Part shown: positions 5,218 to 5,222 of the stretch, piece after piece
Position numbering within the stretch: the first letter of the stretch is position 1
Layout: every line of letters starts with the position of its first letter
Source: an uncultured Veillonella sp.
Lineage (GTDB): Bacteria > Bacillota > Negativicutes > Veillonellales > Veillonellaceae
Length of the DNA stretch: 5,222 nt
Direction: 5' to 3'
Assembly (NCBI GenBank): GCA_959608595.1
Contig: CAUHTB010000073.1
Span: 1-5,222, forward strand
Made by a program: the position numbers and the translations under genes
The notes under the pieces: model-generated
What the model was told of the DNA's origin: nothing
What the model saw: the letters and a program-made list of their open reading frames with translations, nothing else
The model's database searches: none

Positions 5218-5222
5218 CATTA

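Overview
The window looks like chromosomal sequence from a low-to-moderate G+C member of the Firmicutes lineage. Codon choice, TTG starts behind strong Shine-Dalgarno sites, and compact hairpin terminators all point that way. My impression is Veillonella or another member of the Negativicutes, but this is recognition by style, not the result of a search.

Bases 1-2295 are the 3' part of a nickel/peptide-type (NikABCDE/DppABCDF-like) ABC importer operon on the + strand. It begins inside a substrate-binding protein (C-terminal ~225 residues only). Two complete and different ATPase subunits follow, tightly spaced (12 nt between the first stop and the next ATG, then an 8-nt overlap). The two permease genes that such a system needs are not in the window and presumably lie upstream. 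The operon is followed by an imperfect hairpin (2324-2371) and a strong intrinsic terminator (2400-2434).

Bases 2296-2613 form a 318-nt intergenic region with no credible gene. After the terminator it holds a run of short perfect palindromes and one or two candidate promoters. A 16-nt inverted repeat (2542-2557) overlaps the likely -10 box.

Bases 2614-4167 encode a complete second substrate-binding lipoprotein, a close paralogue of the truncated first one. It sits in its own transcription unit, with its own promoter region and terminator. The simplest reading is that both binding proteins feed the same permease/ATPase core, and that the second is expressed under different control. The paralogues differ in a C-terminal loop (His versus Gly, plus a 4-residue length change), so their ligands may differ.

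Bases 4213-5148 (- strand) encode a membrane-anchored DUF3829-like protein of unknown function, convergent with the second binding protein. A perfect 16-bp hairpin (4169-4203) with A and T tracts serves as a shared bidirectional terminator. The last 74 nt hold its ribosome-binding site and a GC-rich hairpin of unknown role.

I saw no tRNA, rRNA, CRISPR array or mobile element. The window is mostly ordinary transporter genes. The parts most worth a second look are the regulatory DNA between the two transport units and the divergence of the two binding proteins.
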